Shown one piece after another: positions 54,518 through 64,000 of a stretch of DNA of 64,000 bases. Position 1 is the stretch's first letter, and each line of letters starts with the position of its first letter. The notes under the pieces were generated by a model. The model did no database searches. It saw only the letters and a program-made list of their open reading frames with translations, and had not been told where the DNA came from. The position numbers were made by a program, and so were the translations under genes. The stretch comes from Tribonema minus (lineage: Eukaryota; Sar; Xanthophyceae; Tribonematales; Tribonemataceae): positions 1 through 64,000 of the forward strand of contig JAFCMP010000134.1 in assembly GCA_017506865.1 (NCBI GenBank), given 5' to 3'.

Positions 54518-55444
54518 TCAGCTCTGCTGCAGCTGACACAGCAGCTGCCCCAGCATGGCCTGCTGCCCCCCTCCGCCCTTGACCTTCTTGCGCCCTGACG
54601 TGATGGCACGCCTCAGCTTGCCCACCGCATCGTCGCTGCTCTTGGCAAGCGCTCCCTCCAGCGTCCCTGCGTCGCGAGCCCACTTTGCTGGGAGCATGTG
54701 AGCGCGCTTCTGCAGCGCGTCAATCGCCTTCGCCGCGGCGCGCAGCCTGTCAACCACCGCTGCCTCCGCAGCGATGCAGTCTGCATGCTCCTGGTCTGCC
54801 TCCGACAGCAGCCTATCGGTCGCCGCTGCCGCCGACTGCGCGCGCACGACAATCTCCTGCACGCCCTCCGCCCAGTACTGGCTGAGAGAGTCGCCAATCT
54901 GCGCCAGGAATGTCTGCGCAGTGGATGATGCCTCGTCGACGGCGTCGTCGATACGGCGCTTCTTCTTGCGGCGCTGGTTGTCAATGTTCCGGCGCTGCAG
55001 CTGCTGCAGCAGCGCTCTGATGCCGCCATCCCCCTCCTCCTGCAGGCGCACCGGCCATACATCGTTGTCATTGAGTGTGGTGTTAGCTCGAAAGTGCGGT
55101 ACGCGGCCGACTGCATGTGAGGTCCATGGCTGACGCTTTGAAGTGTGTCTGCCCACACACTCAAGAAGCAGTAGTGATTGCCACATCCTCAGCAGAAGTG
55201 CGCAGGTGTCAATCACATATATTTGTGAGAGCCATTGAGTTGCCAACACGGTAGCACACCCGTAATGTTCAAGTCAAAGCATGCCAAACCTTCGCATAAC
55301 AAAGCACAAAGCACCACAACACAACACCTTCACCGCAGCGAGGTGTGTGTTGAGTTCACCTGCTCTGCGCTTCTGAATCAGCGCAGTTCGCAGCTCACGC
55401 ATCACCGCCGCCGTGTCATCATGACAACACAAAATGGCTGCCAT
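54518..55444 (-). CDS. Helical coiled-coil protein, or C-terminus of the large gene upstream
   Basis: Two exons joined in phase 1: 55360 to 55437 or 55444, and 54518-55110. Read from ATG at 55444 they give a 225-residue protein; spliced from the acceptor at 55438-55440 they would extend the large gene to the right. The sequence is almost entirely helical and charged: TAAVMRELRTALIQKRRA, a basic RRKKKRR cluster that could be a nuclear signal, then alanine-rich heptads (RLRAAAKAIDALQKRAHML) and a glycine/lysine tail. The preceding large-gene exon ends in phase 0 while this one needs phase 1, so joining them requires one more small exon. If joined, this is the C-terminal coiled coil expected of a meiotic axis protein. 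No family recognised alone. Confidence 0.55.
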
Positions 55445-55872
55445 ATATTATGTGTACATAGTTAACACGACAGCTACATTACAAATAGCCTCACTGCACA
55501 CTTGCTCGCTGCCTTGCTGTACAGCAGTCATGAATGACCTTGAAGTTACAAAACAGAAAATCAACATCCAACCTTGTGACGTCTGACATGCAGATATACT
55601 TCAAATCAACATGCCCATTACTTCACCGCACGACCTGAGTAAATGTGGTCACATTGCCCTGTTTCTCACGGATCAAACATACTTGAACACGCCCACCAGT
55701 CTGCTTGCGCACTCATGTAAAAGCCATTTTTATCCACGTTTCACACGCAAATGAGTGCTGATGACCTTCTTGAAGATGGCATAATGGCAACATGATACTT
55801 GAAGTAGCTGCTGGACTGAGACGAGATACCATGACACGAGCTAGGACATGCAAAAGCATGTGTTGTGCATAC

Positions 55873-58800
55873 CTCCTTGGACTCCTCTGCCAATGCTGTG
55901 TAGTCATCTTGAGAAGGCACGAGCCCCTCCTGTGCGGCTGTTGGCATTTCCTCCTCCGCAGACTCTGACTCATACCCGCCTTCCTCCTCGTCGTACTCCG
56001 CCGCTGGCTCATACAGTGTGGCCATCGCAGCCTTCTTGACACTCTCCCTAAGAGGCCTGCCCCTGGGCTTGCGCCCCTTGCCTTTCTGTGCAGCAGTTGC
56101 GGCAGCGGGCTTGAGACCCGCCGCTTTGCGCTTGGCAGTGCGGAGGACAGGGCTTGGTGATGGGCTGGGCTCGTAGGCTTGGGAAGGCTCCGTGATCTCT
56201 TCGTCAGAGGCAGCCTGCACATGATGGCGAGCGCAAGTTGAACATGAATGTCAGTGCAATGCGATCGGGTTGCTGCGTGAACATTGGGCTGTGCAGCCGA
56301 TGTCACCCCTTGTGCAAATGAATAGCAAAATGCATCATCTGCACTGCCGATCAGTGCAGAGTCAAAAAGGTACAAGCTGATGTGGACTTATACACGCATC
56401 GTTGATGATGCTGCATTGTAAGTCTGATGGCATTGCTGCATACATCATCAGCCAGATACACAATGTGAGGATTGTGATGTACTTCAACTGGACATACGCA
56501 GACTGCCGCCATAAAAGTAAAACCCTGCACATGATTGTAACAGCAAAATCATACATGCACCCTTACTGTGATGTGCTTGTTGTGGGTTAACAAGCGTTGA
56601 TCAGGAAATGGAGTAGATCCATCAGTACCAGCCCTGAGTTGAGCGCTGCATGCTTCAAGGTATATGTCATGAGCAAGGCATGGCAACTGATCATGTGGTG
56701 CATGTATGTTTATGTACTAATGATTGCCTGAGACTGATATTACATCGAAGTATATTATTAACAACAAATGAGCCCTTTGTGACACTTGACAACAAATATT
56801 GTGACGGCCCATAAGGAAGCTCGCCTGGAATCTGAGAAAACATGCACCCCCAGTGCGGCCAAAGAGTTGAGCAGTGGAAGTAGCAAAATGTACAGTGCAC
56901 TGGCATTTGTGTGATCATCTACTGTTAGACAGTGTTTATGGCAGACTCAGGCAATTACTTACTTTAGTCATGCCAGTTCATTTAGTTGTGTATCAAGAAG
57001 CTCAAGGGACGTTAGGATGACAAGCACCATGCAGATAGCACAGTAAACGTCGACCTTGTAAAGTCGACAGCACCATACAGATCTGAGCAAACTGAGAAAT
57101 CTAAGCACTGTGTAACAGCTAGAAGCGCTAATACCGGCTTGGTGTCCAGCCATTCAGCACAGGTACAAAGAGCACAACTATTAGTAGCAGCATGAGTTCT
57201 GAGAACCAATATCATAAGTACAGCGTCGATAAGCCCCACGTGGTGGTCATAATGCTTTGTTCTCTATGTGTTGAAGCACTGCATTGCTCCAAAATTTGCT
57301 GTTTGCGACAGCTCTGCACCTAGCGTGCATCTAGCTGCATGATAGTCATACAACAAGCAGCATACCTGACGATGTGGTCATTGTGCCACTACTTGGCTGT
57401 ACCGCAAAATGTGACCGTAACTCATAAGACTGCCGTCCTGACATCATCATCAGACATCTATGTATGAAGTGCCATACATATAACGACCGTCTTGTGCAAG
57501 GCAACTGCATAGTTCACCTCAGGGACGCTGTCCTGCGATGCCTCAAGCCTGAGTTCCCCTGAAGGCACTGCCTCGCCTGACTCCTCCTCCTCCTCCTCAG
57601 CTGCCGTTGTGCTCACAGCACCTTCCTCGGCGTGCTCCTCAGCGCTGGCCTCAGCACGTTGCTGCAAGAAAGCAGCACGCACATGAATGGTGATTTGTCA
57701 AATTACACAAGGATGTGTTTGCGTAAAGTGAAGGATCCAGTTTCCATATGCTTGATCAGTGCACGACATTGTCGAATTCGATGCGGTAAGATCCATATGC
57801 TTGATTCGTGCATGACATTGCGACACTTGATGCGATGAGAATACATTGAATCATTACACATTCGTGAACAACTGTGATCAAGCAGCACACTACCATGGCT
57901 GCTCATGTACATGGCTCTACATCACCAGCCGGTGTGCCGCATATGGCATAGACATCACATGCAAGCGCAGGGCGCAGAATGGATATGTGAATGCAAGGCA
58001 TATTTAACAAGTGACAGTTTCCCATTCTGACGTCATGTGCATTTTGTGAACAAACACAACTGCAGCATGAACTTGAAGTGACGTGCCTACGTTGAAACAT
58101 CAGCGCTTAACAATGCGTCCAGAACGCTGCGTGCTATTTACTGTTCTTGCATAATGCATTCAGCTTTTCATGCCGTGCAATACCACTTGCAGAGCGCATC
58201 ACGCGTCATGCTTGAAGCAAGAGCTGGCTATGCAGGTACATACCTCCGCCGACTCCCTGGCGCTTTCCTCGGCGCTCTCCTTTGCGCGGTCCTCCTCCTC
58301 CTCCTCCTCCTCCTGTGCCTGCTGCCGCGCGCGCTCCGCAGCAGACGCTGCACGCGCTTTCCCGCCACCGCGAGGCTGCGCTCGACCAACGGCAGGCACT
58401 GGCGACACTCCCCGTTTGAGACCCGCAGCAGGTGCGCGCGCCGCCCCCGGTGGCTTCGGAAGCCTGAGCTTGCCAGCCTCCAAAGGCCTTTGCGGAGTTG
58501 GCTTCGCGACAGCAGCAGGCGCCTCTGCCTCTGCCGCTGCCGCCCGCGCTGGGAACTTCTTGGCAGCAGCGGCAGGCTTGTCGGTCACCGGCGCTGTAGG
58601 GGGCGATGCTGCAGTAGGAGTAGGGGTACGCGCGCCTGGCTTGGTCAGACGGCGGCGCTTAGCCAGCGGTGCAGGTTTCTGGCCAACCGCAGCTGCGCCG
58701 CTCGCGACGCTGCCTTCGCTCTGCTCCTCGCCGCCCCCGTTCTCCACAAGGCTCCACACTTCGCCAACGCCAAATGCCTCCTCTTCACTGCCTGCCGCCG

Positions 58801-61594
58801 CCGCCGCAGCCTTCCTCTTGCCGCCCGCGGCCGCAGCAGCAGCGCGCCTTCCCTCCCGCTTCGCCGTCGCAGCAGCAGCCTCGCGCTTTGCAGCCTCCTT
58901 GCGCTGCACGGCAGCAGCGGCGGCTTTGCGGGCTGCCGCCGCGCTCTTGCTCGAGGGCTTTGTCACCAGCGTCAGTGGCGGCTTTGCCCTGGCCTGCTTG
59001 GCAGCAGGCGCAGGCGTCGCCTTGGCGGTGCGTGGGCTGGTGCGCCTGTTCACTGTCTCCTCCCTGTCCCACTTCCCCTTCCCCCGCCGCGCGCCTGCCG
59101 CTGGGCCTCTCCTGGTCGCCTTTGGGGTGTTGCCTTCGCGTGCCGCCGTTGGCGCTGCTGCTGCTGCTGCGCGCCTGCCCTTTGCCTTGGGCTTCTCCCT
59201 GTCCGCCTTGGACGCCTGCGCCTGCTCCACTTCTGCCTCTTCCCCCTCCTCCCCCTCCTCCCGCATCTCCTCGCCACCTCCAGCAGCGCCAGCCACTCTC
59301 TCCTTGGCCTTGCGTTCAGCAGCCTCAGCTTGGGCTGCAGGACGCGCCGCCCTGAGCTGCGCCTGCTGATCCTCCATCCTTGTGACAGGCGCGGCAGCAG
59401 CAGGTGCGCCGCCGCCGCCGCCTGCATCTGCGTCGGCCGTACCCAGCCCAGCTGCCGCTAAGGATGGTGCTGCTGGACCCTGCCTGCCCCTGACAGTGCG
59501 GCGTGTCTCCTGCACGACTGCTGTTGCTACAGCGGCGCCACTGACGGTCGCCTGCGCTACTGCTGCCGCCGTCACCATCTCCAGAGTCTGCACAATGGGA
59601 CGCGGAATGATGGCAGTCGACAGCTGCGATGCCTGCGAAGCGGGCGACTCTGCGTCCTCCTCCTCCGCTGCTGCAGCAGCTGCAGGCCGCGCCACAGACA
59701 CGGGGGTTGCCGGAGCCGCTGCGGTTGGCGGCGGCGGCGATGCCGTCTGACGCAGCAGCAGCCCCTCATGCTGCTCCCGCTGGCGCACTGGCGGCGAAGC
59801 CCCGGGCTGCTTGAAGGCACCCTGCGGCAGGCGCCCCTCCAGCTGCTTGCGGAGGTTCTCAAACCCCTCCGCGTCAGTGCTCAGCGCGATGCGCAGCTTG
59901 GCGAACTCGGGCTTGTTTGCGGCCTCCGCGTCGTCCTCGGACAGGTTGAGGAGGTCGGTGATGCCGCCCAGCTGCCAGGACGTCTCGAAGCGGATTGACA
60001 TGGCGCGGTCCAGGATCTCCACGTTGTGTATGTCGTGGTGCTTGTCGTACTCAAAGCTGGCCAGGGCTTGCTGGTCGCCGTGCTGTATGTAGAAGTTCAT
60101 GCTGGGCTCGCCCACGTCAAGCCACTGCACCTCGCCCAGCGGCAGCTCGTGACCCTTGGCCACGTAGTCCCTGCAATTGCCAGCGCAAGCGGGTGGTCAG
60201 GGTCTGCGACTGATGTCGCACACAGGATCAAACTCTGACTGAAAAGGTAACAAAGAAGCTGGGAAAACTTGCATGGGAGCAAGTGATATCACCATGTTGA
60301 AAATACGCTGCACTGACATGAACAACTGATTGCTCAGATACAAAGCAGTTCAACCAACAATGCCTTCATATGCAACCACATGCCTCCATAATGGCATGCA
60401 GCGCACAGTGTCCAGGCTGTGTCACACCCCAACAGGTTCACTACACGCATAGCTGCGATACAGTTGTTCAACAATCTGCAACAATCGTCAGTGTACACAT
60501 CGTTTTCCGAGCTCACAATGTAGACAAACCCCTGTCATCTGACATGGTGGCAAGAAGTATTACCTCAGGTAGCCGACGACTTGTGCTGGCAGAAGGCAGC
60601 ATTCTCTTTCAGCCATCTGATTGTTGCTGACCAAAATTTCAAATCGTCCCTCTAATAGCTGCTGACCATATTTGTTTCTTGTAAGAACACGACACTGACC
60701 TAATGCAACCCAGAGCTCAGTCAGACCAGAATGAAACTGTGAGCAAAATACCATGATCTCTCATGAACCAGACACTATGGACAATATTGTGCCAGTAGGT
60801 GCGCACCTGACTTGAAAGATGCCATGGACCTTGTAGGTGGCGAGCATCTGGTTGGTGGCGGCATTGGTCTCGTTGAGCAACTGGCGTATGGCTTGCTCAA
60901 AGTGCTTGCCGCTCAGGGTATGCAGCCCAGGTCCAAGGGGGGGGGCCAGCCATGTCTCCAATTGCTTGGCCATAGCCTCATCGCGCTTGCTCCACACCTT
61001 CCACAGCCGGTAGACAAACTCGCCGATCATGGATTGAACGGGGTAGGTCGTGGTGTGCGCTACGTTGACCGCGACAGGACCAAAGGCGCGCCTGACAGAG
61101 TCGTTGGAGGCGATGAGGTCGGCCAGCATTTTGGAGGCCTTGGGCACCAGCTGCTGGAAATCCAGAAGGGCGACAACTATGGCTCGCTGCGCTTTGGGCT
61201 TGACGCTAGTGTCATTGAGGCTCTCAAGCATGGCGATCACCACTGACGGAGTGTCCTGTACGTGCCGCAGCAAATCCTCCGCAGCAGCAGAGTCCCCATC
61301 TGACGCTGCATGTACCATAGCCTCGATGGCATTGAATGAATACCTCAGCAGCGTCTGGTCCTTCTCGCGGAGAGATTTGAAGGACTTGGCTAGGCCAGAC
61401 AGCAGCAGCGGCAACTTGTTGGCCCTTTGCTGCGGGTCTTGAACAGCTGTCGAGACCGCGGCTCGCACGCTGCGCTCGTCCCCCTTGCTGAGCACATCGA
61501 CGACCGCCTCCAACTCGTCCTTTGATAGGTAGTGGCGAAGCACCACGTTCAGATCAGCACGAGGCCGGCTGGTGTTGCGGCTTGCTGCTGCCAT
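55873..61594 (-). CDS. ARM-like plus PH-like nuclear protein, SYCP2-like layout
   Basis: Five exons with agreeing phases: 60812-61594, 60564-60736, 58244-60170, 57518-57661 and 55873-56214, about 1123 residues. Residues 1-300 are helical repeats (ADLNVVLRHYLSKDELEAVV, KAQRAIVVALLDFQQLVPKA), like an armadillo fold. Next comes a beta-rich part with VQWLDVGEPSMNFYIQ and VEILDRAMSIRFE, compatible with a Spt16-middle/PH fold. A very long Ala/Lys/Glu/Pro-rich disordered region follows, with basic RKPRGRP (AT-hook type) in the last exon. ARM, then PH-like, then disorder, then a C-terminal coil (see 54518-55444) is the layout of the chromosome-axis protein SYCP2. I infer a meiotic or other chromosome-axis role, but sequence identity alone would not prove it. 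Start chosen at the first ATG of the open frame. Confidence 0.6.
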
Positions 61595-62001
61595 ATGATG
61601 TGTCTGGGCTAGATTCTTCAAAAACTGCAGGATATGGACGGTAGCCGGCTGTGGTCTCTTACGCGGACGATAGCGGTTCAGAACGAACTAGACCAATGCT
61701 GCACTGGCTTGATGGCACGACGCCACCTGTGCTGTCATCCAGCAAGCTCTCCACAGACTTTTTGAATTTAGTTCAACTCGAGGGGACCTAGGGCTGGCAA
61801 AGAACAACGAGGTTTAGCTGATCAGATCACCCTCGAGAAGTAAGAAGCTGAGCTTGCTAGCTGGCGCCCAGCTGCGTGCCTCGTGCCTCGTTGCGAGTGG
61901 TTTGCAGGGCGAACTGCCTTCGCCGGTCGGAAGTGCCTCGATCCGCACCATCTTCTGCAAGAACTTGATCACGCGCACCTGACCTCGCTGTCATTGGCCT
62001 T
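61595..62001. promoter_or_regulatory. Divergent intergenic region between two gene starts
   Basis: The 407 bases separate the ATG codons of the SYCP2-like gene (minus) and the Sec66-like gene (plus) and should hold both promoters. No TATA box or clear motif is visible. Confidence 0.45.
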
Positions 62002-63041
62002 ATGGACGAGGATGCTGGCATGGCGGAGGAGCCCGCTCCTCTGCCGCTTCCAGAAAAGATCCCTTTTCCATGGCTGACTTTGGTGGCGGTCATGGCCGTG
62101 GCACTGGCACTGGTCCTGCTTCTGCTGCAGCGGCAACGCCGCAACAGCCAAGACGACTTTCGGTACGACGCCCTGGGAGCTGCGCAGTACCAGTTCAAGC
62201 TACACCCACACACCGAGCACTATCAAACCCTGAAGGCCAACTTCCCGGAGAACGCAGCCGACATACGGCCTCTGCAAAGGGCACTCTTCGAGAGGGCTTT
62301 GGTCAACATACCTCTCGTGATGCAGATTACGCACGAAGCAAACCAGGCCAGCCAGCTGTACAAACGATCAAGTAAGTGAATTCAAGCAGCTGTGCTGTTC
62401 TTTGCAATGCCATTTGGTGTCACAATTGACCGGTGCCTTGCTAGGTGCTGCCGACAGCCCCCCTTGTCTTGATGACGAGTTGTCACTGCTGTTGCATTCA
62501 TGGACATGTCTCGTACTGCTTGTAGTCCCTTTTCAGATCAAAAGTGATTGTGTTGCTGGTCTGTGTGACCTTCTCAGGCCTCAATATCTTGCACCACTCG
62601 CCTTCCTGTCACTGTGTTGCAGTGATTTCGGAATCAGCGTGGCGTGCTATCCGCAAGGCAGAGGACACTCTCAAGGCAGAAATGGATGATGTGAGTGCGG
62701 AGGCAGACGAGCTGCAACAGGGATGGGGAGCAGAGATCTGGCAGCAGGCGATGCATGTGCACGTGCAATCGCAGGAACGGCAAGCGCAGGCGGCGGCTGC
62801 TGCTGAGGCAGCGGAGAAGGAGCAGCGAACGCAAGCCAACCGTGCAAAACGCGAGAAGCAAAAGGAGCGGCAGAAAGCCAAGAAGGCAGGCTCAGCGGCG
62901 CCCCCGCCACCAACGCCAGAGGAGGCGGCGGAGCGCGCAAGGAAGGAACTGGAGGAACAGCTGGCAGCGGAGGAGGAGCGCAAGGCAGCGGCGCAGAAGC
63001 AGCGCTCAGTCAACCGACGAGGCAGCAAGAAGGGGCGATAG
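62002..63041 (+). CDS. Sec66/Sec71-like ER translocon subunit
   Basis: Two exons, 62002-62371 and 62623-63041, joined in phase 1; 262 residues. A short acidic N-terminus (MDEDAGMAEEPAPLPLPEK) is followed by one membrane helix (FPWLTLVAVMAVALALVLLLL) and a basic stop, so the rest faces the cytosol. The conserved family core is RPLQRALFERALVNIPLVMQ, then SAWRAIRKAEDTLKAEMDDV and DELQQGWGAEIW, the Sec66 pattern. The tail (about 100 residues) is a charged coiled coil rich in Ala, Glu, Lys and Arg. In yeast, Sec71/Sec66 joins Sec62-Sec63 and Sec72 in post-translational import into the ER. The long C-terminal coil is not typical of the yeast protein. It is best known in fungi, so an algal copy is of note. 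Confidence 0.82.
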
Positions 63042-64000
63042 GGGAGAGGCGATGTGAGAGTGGGGGTATTGTGGTGAGTCAGGCGGGGGGAGGGGGTTGG
63101 CCCTTACACTTTGCCGTGCGTCAGCACTTGAGGCTGCCGCATCATGGTGCGCTTCTCTTTGTCAATCACAACTCAGTTTTACAGTGCGCTGTGCCCGAAG
63201 TCTTTGGCGTGCTCTGGCTAGTGCTCTTCTTCGTCATGCTGTGGTTGCATCGGTGATGGCAATGTGAGCTGTGTGCCATGCAATGTGCTGGTCGTGTTGA
63301 AGCTCATCATGTAATTACTTAAGGTCACTGCATGTTGTACTTGTTGTTTGCAACCTAAAGTTGTACTACTGCAAACAAAGACTACAGCGCGTCTCAGACG
63401 CTGCAACTTCATACCAAAGCCTCAGTCAATACACCACTTCACTTCAACACAGGAAATGCCAGCAAGGAGGAGTAGTTCAGGTGGTTGCGTCACTTGAATG
63501 AAATATTCAGATGGGTTGTGTAACTTCGTGAAACGGCAGTGTTGACCATCGCCGATGTTTTGCATTGTGAAGTCCTGCACCACCTATCCCCTTAGCTGCA
63601 TGATGATGAAGCAGGTTTGTACGTCTTCGTGATGTAGCCGGCATTCCTCTGGTTTGAATGCAACTAATCACCTTCACTGCTGACACAAACGCTAAAACCT
63701 GATGAATCTCATGAAGGTGTTTCCGATAGATGGTGCTTTCACAAGAGAGTGATCAAGCTGCTTTGTCCTTTTGACAGGACGAAGTTGCTCAGTACTTCAG
63801 CATGTCTTGGCATTGCCATTTGAGTTTACAAAGGTACAATGCTGCCATGTGGATGCACATTTGTTGTTCATCAGGATTCATGTGCCGACGAACAGACATG
63901 CACAAGCAGGTAGTCACAGTTATAGCAGTGTGTACAATGTTACAGCCTAACTTACAGGGCATGCCTACTTGCCGACTCATTGTTGTATAAAGAACGCAGC
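63042..64000. other. Stretch downstream of the Sec66-like gene, no supported gene
   Basis: Starts with a purine-rich segment (63042-63100), probably 3' untranslated. No coding segment with recognisable features up to the window end. Confidence 0.45.

Noticed and set aside
58154-59461. 435- and 399-codon plus-strand ORFs
   Set aside because: Antisense shadows of the alanine/lysine-rich exon of the SYCP2-like gene, which is supported by splice phases and upstream domains.

Overview
This window looks like nuclear DNA from a photosynthetic protist with a red-derived complex plastid (ochrophyte, haptophyte or cryptophyte; the sequence alone does not settle which). The reasons are: spliced genes with GT-AG introns and mostly TGCAG acceptors; at least two predicted proteins that begin with a signal peptide ending in an ASAFAP-like Ala-Phe junction (ATAF at 48060, GDAF at 33930), the import signal of such plastids; genes for mitochondria, Golgi, ER translocon and chromatin; and a short CCCTAA tract of the TTAGGG telomere type.

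Region 1-10938 is an almost complete Ty3/gypsy LTR retrotransposon on the minus strand. One uninterrupted 3161-codon ORF carries gag, a zinc finger, a complete cytosine-5 DNA methyltransferase, protease, reverse transcriptase, RNase H, integrase, a chromodomain-like module and two Tudor-like modules. The 5' LTR end and 3' polypurine tract are visible, and an exact 16-base second copy of the tract lies inside pol. The far end of the 3' LTR is outside the window. This element, a selfish DNA that brings its own DNA methylation enzyme and candidate chromatin readers, is the most unusual system here.

Region 10939-25.7 kb is gene-poor: degenerate CTG-rich repeats, a small telomere-like tract, a GC-rich SUMO-protease (Ulp1) gene that appears frameshifted, about 4.5 kb with no gene I can support, and then a seven-exon mitochondrial carrier gene on the minus strand.

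Region 25.7-50.2 kb is gene-dense and mostly resolvable exon by exon with matching phases: an ANTH/ENTH-like protein with a signal peptide, a plastid-targeted inositol-dehydrogenase-like oxidoreductase, an SLC35B/UAA nucleotide-sugar or PAPS transporter, an Abraxas-like MPN-minus protein, the biotin-containing alpha subunit of methylcrotonyl-CoA carboxylase (divergent from Abraxas across 158 bases), a degenerate neutral-sphingomyelinase-like membrane protein, and a 92-residue plastid-targeted protein.

Region 50.2-64 kb holds an FKBP prolyl isomerase, a coiled-coil gene or C-terminus, a long ARM/PH-like plus disordered nuclear protein whose layout recalls the meiotic axis protein SYCP2, and, divergent from it, a Sec66/Sec71-like ER translocon subunit. 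Several one-base discrepancies in homopolymers suggest residual assembly indels, so apparent frameshifts should be read with care. All splice models were built by hand.
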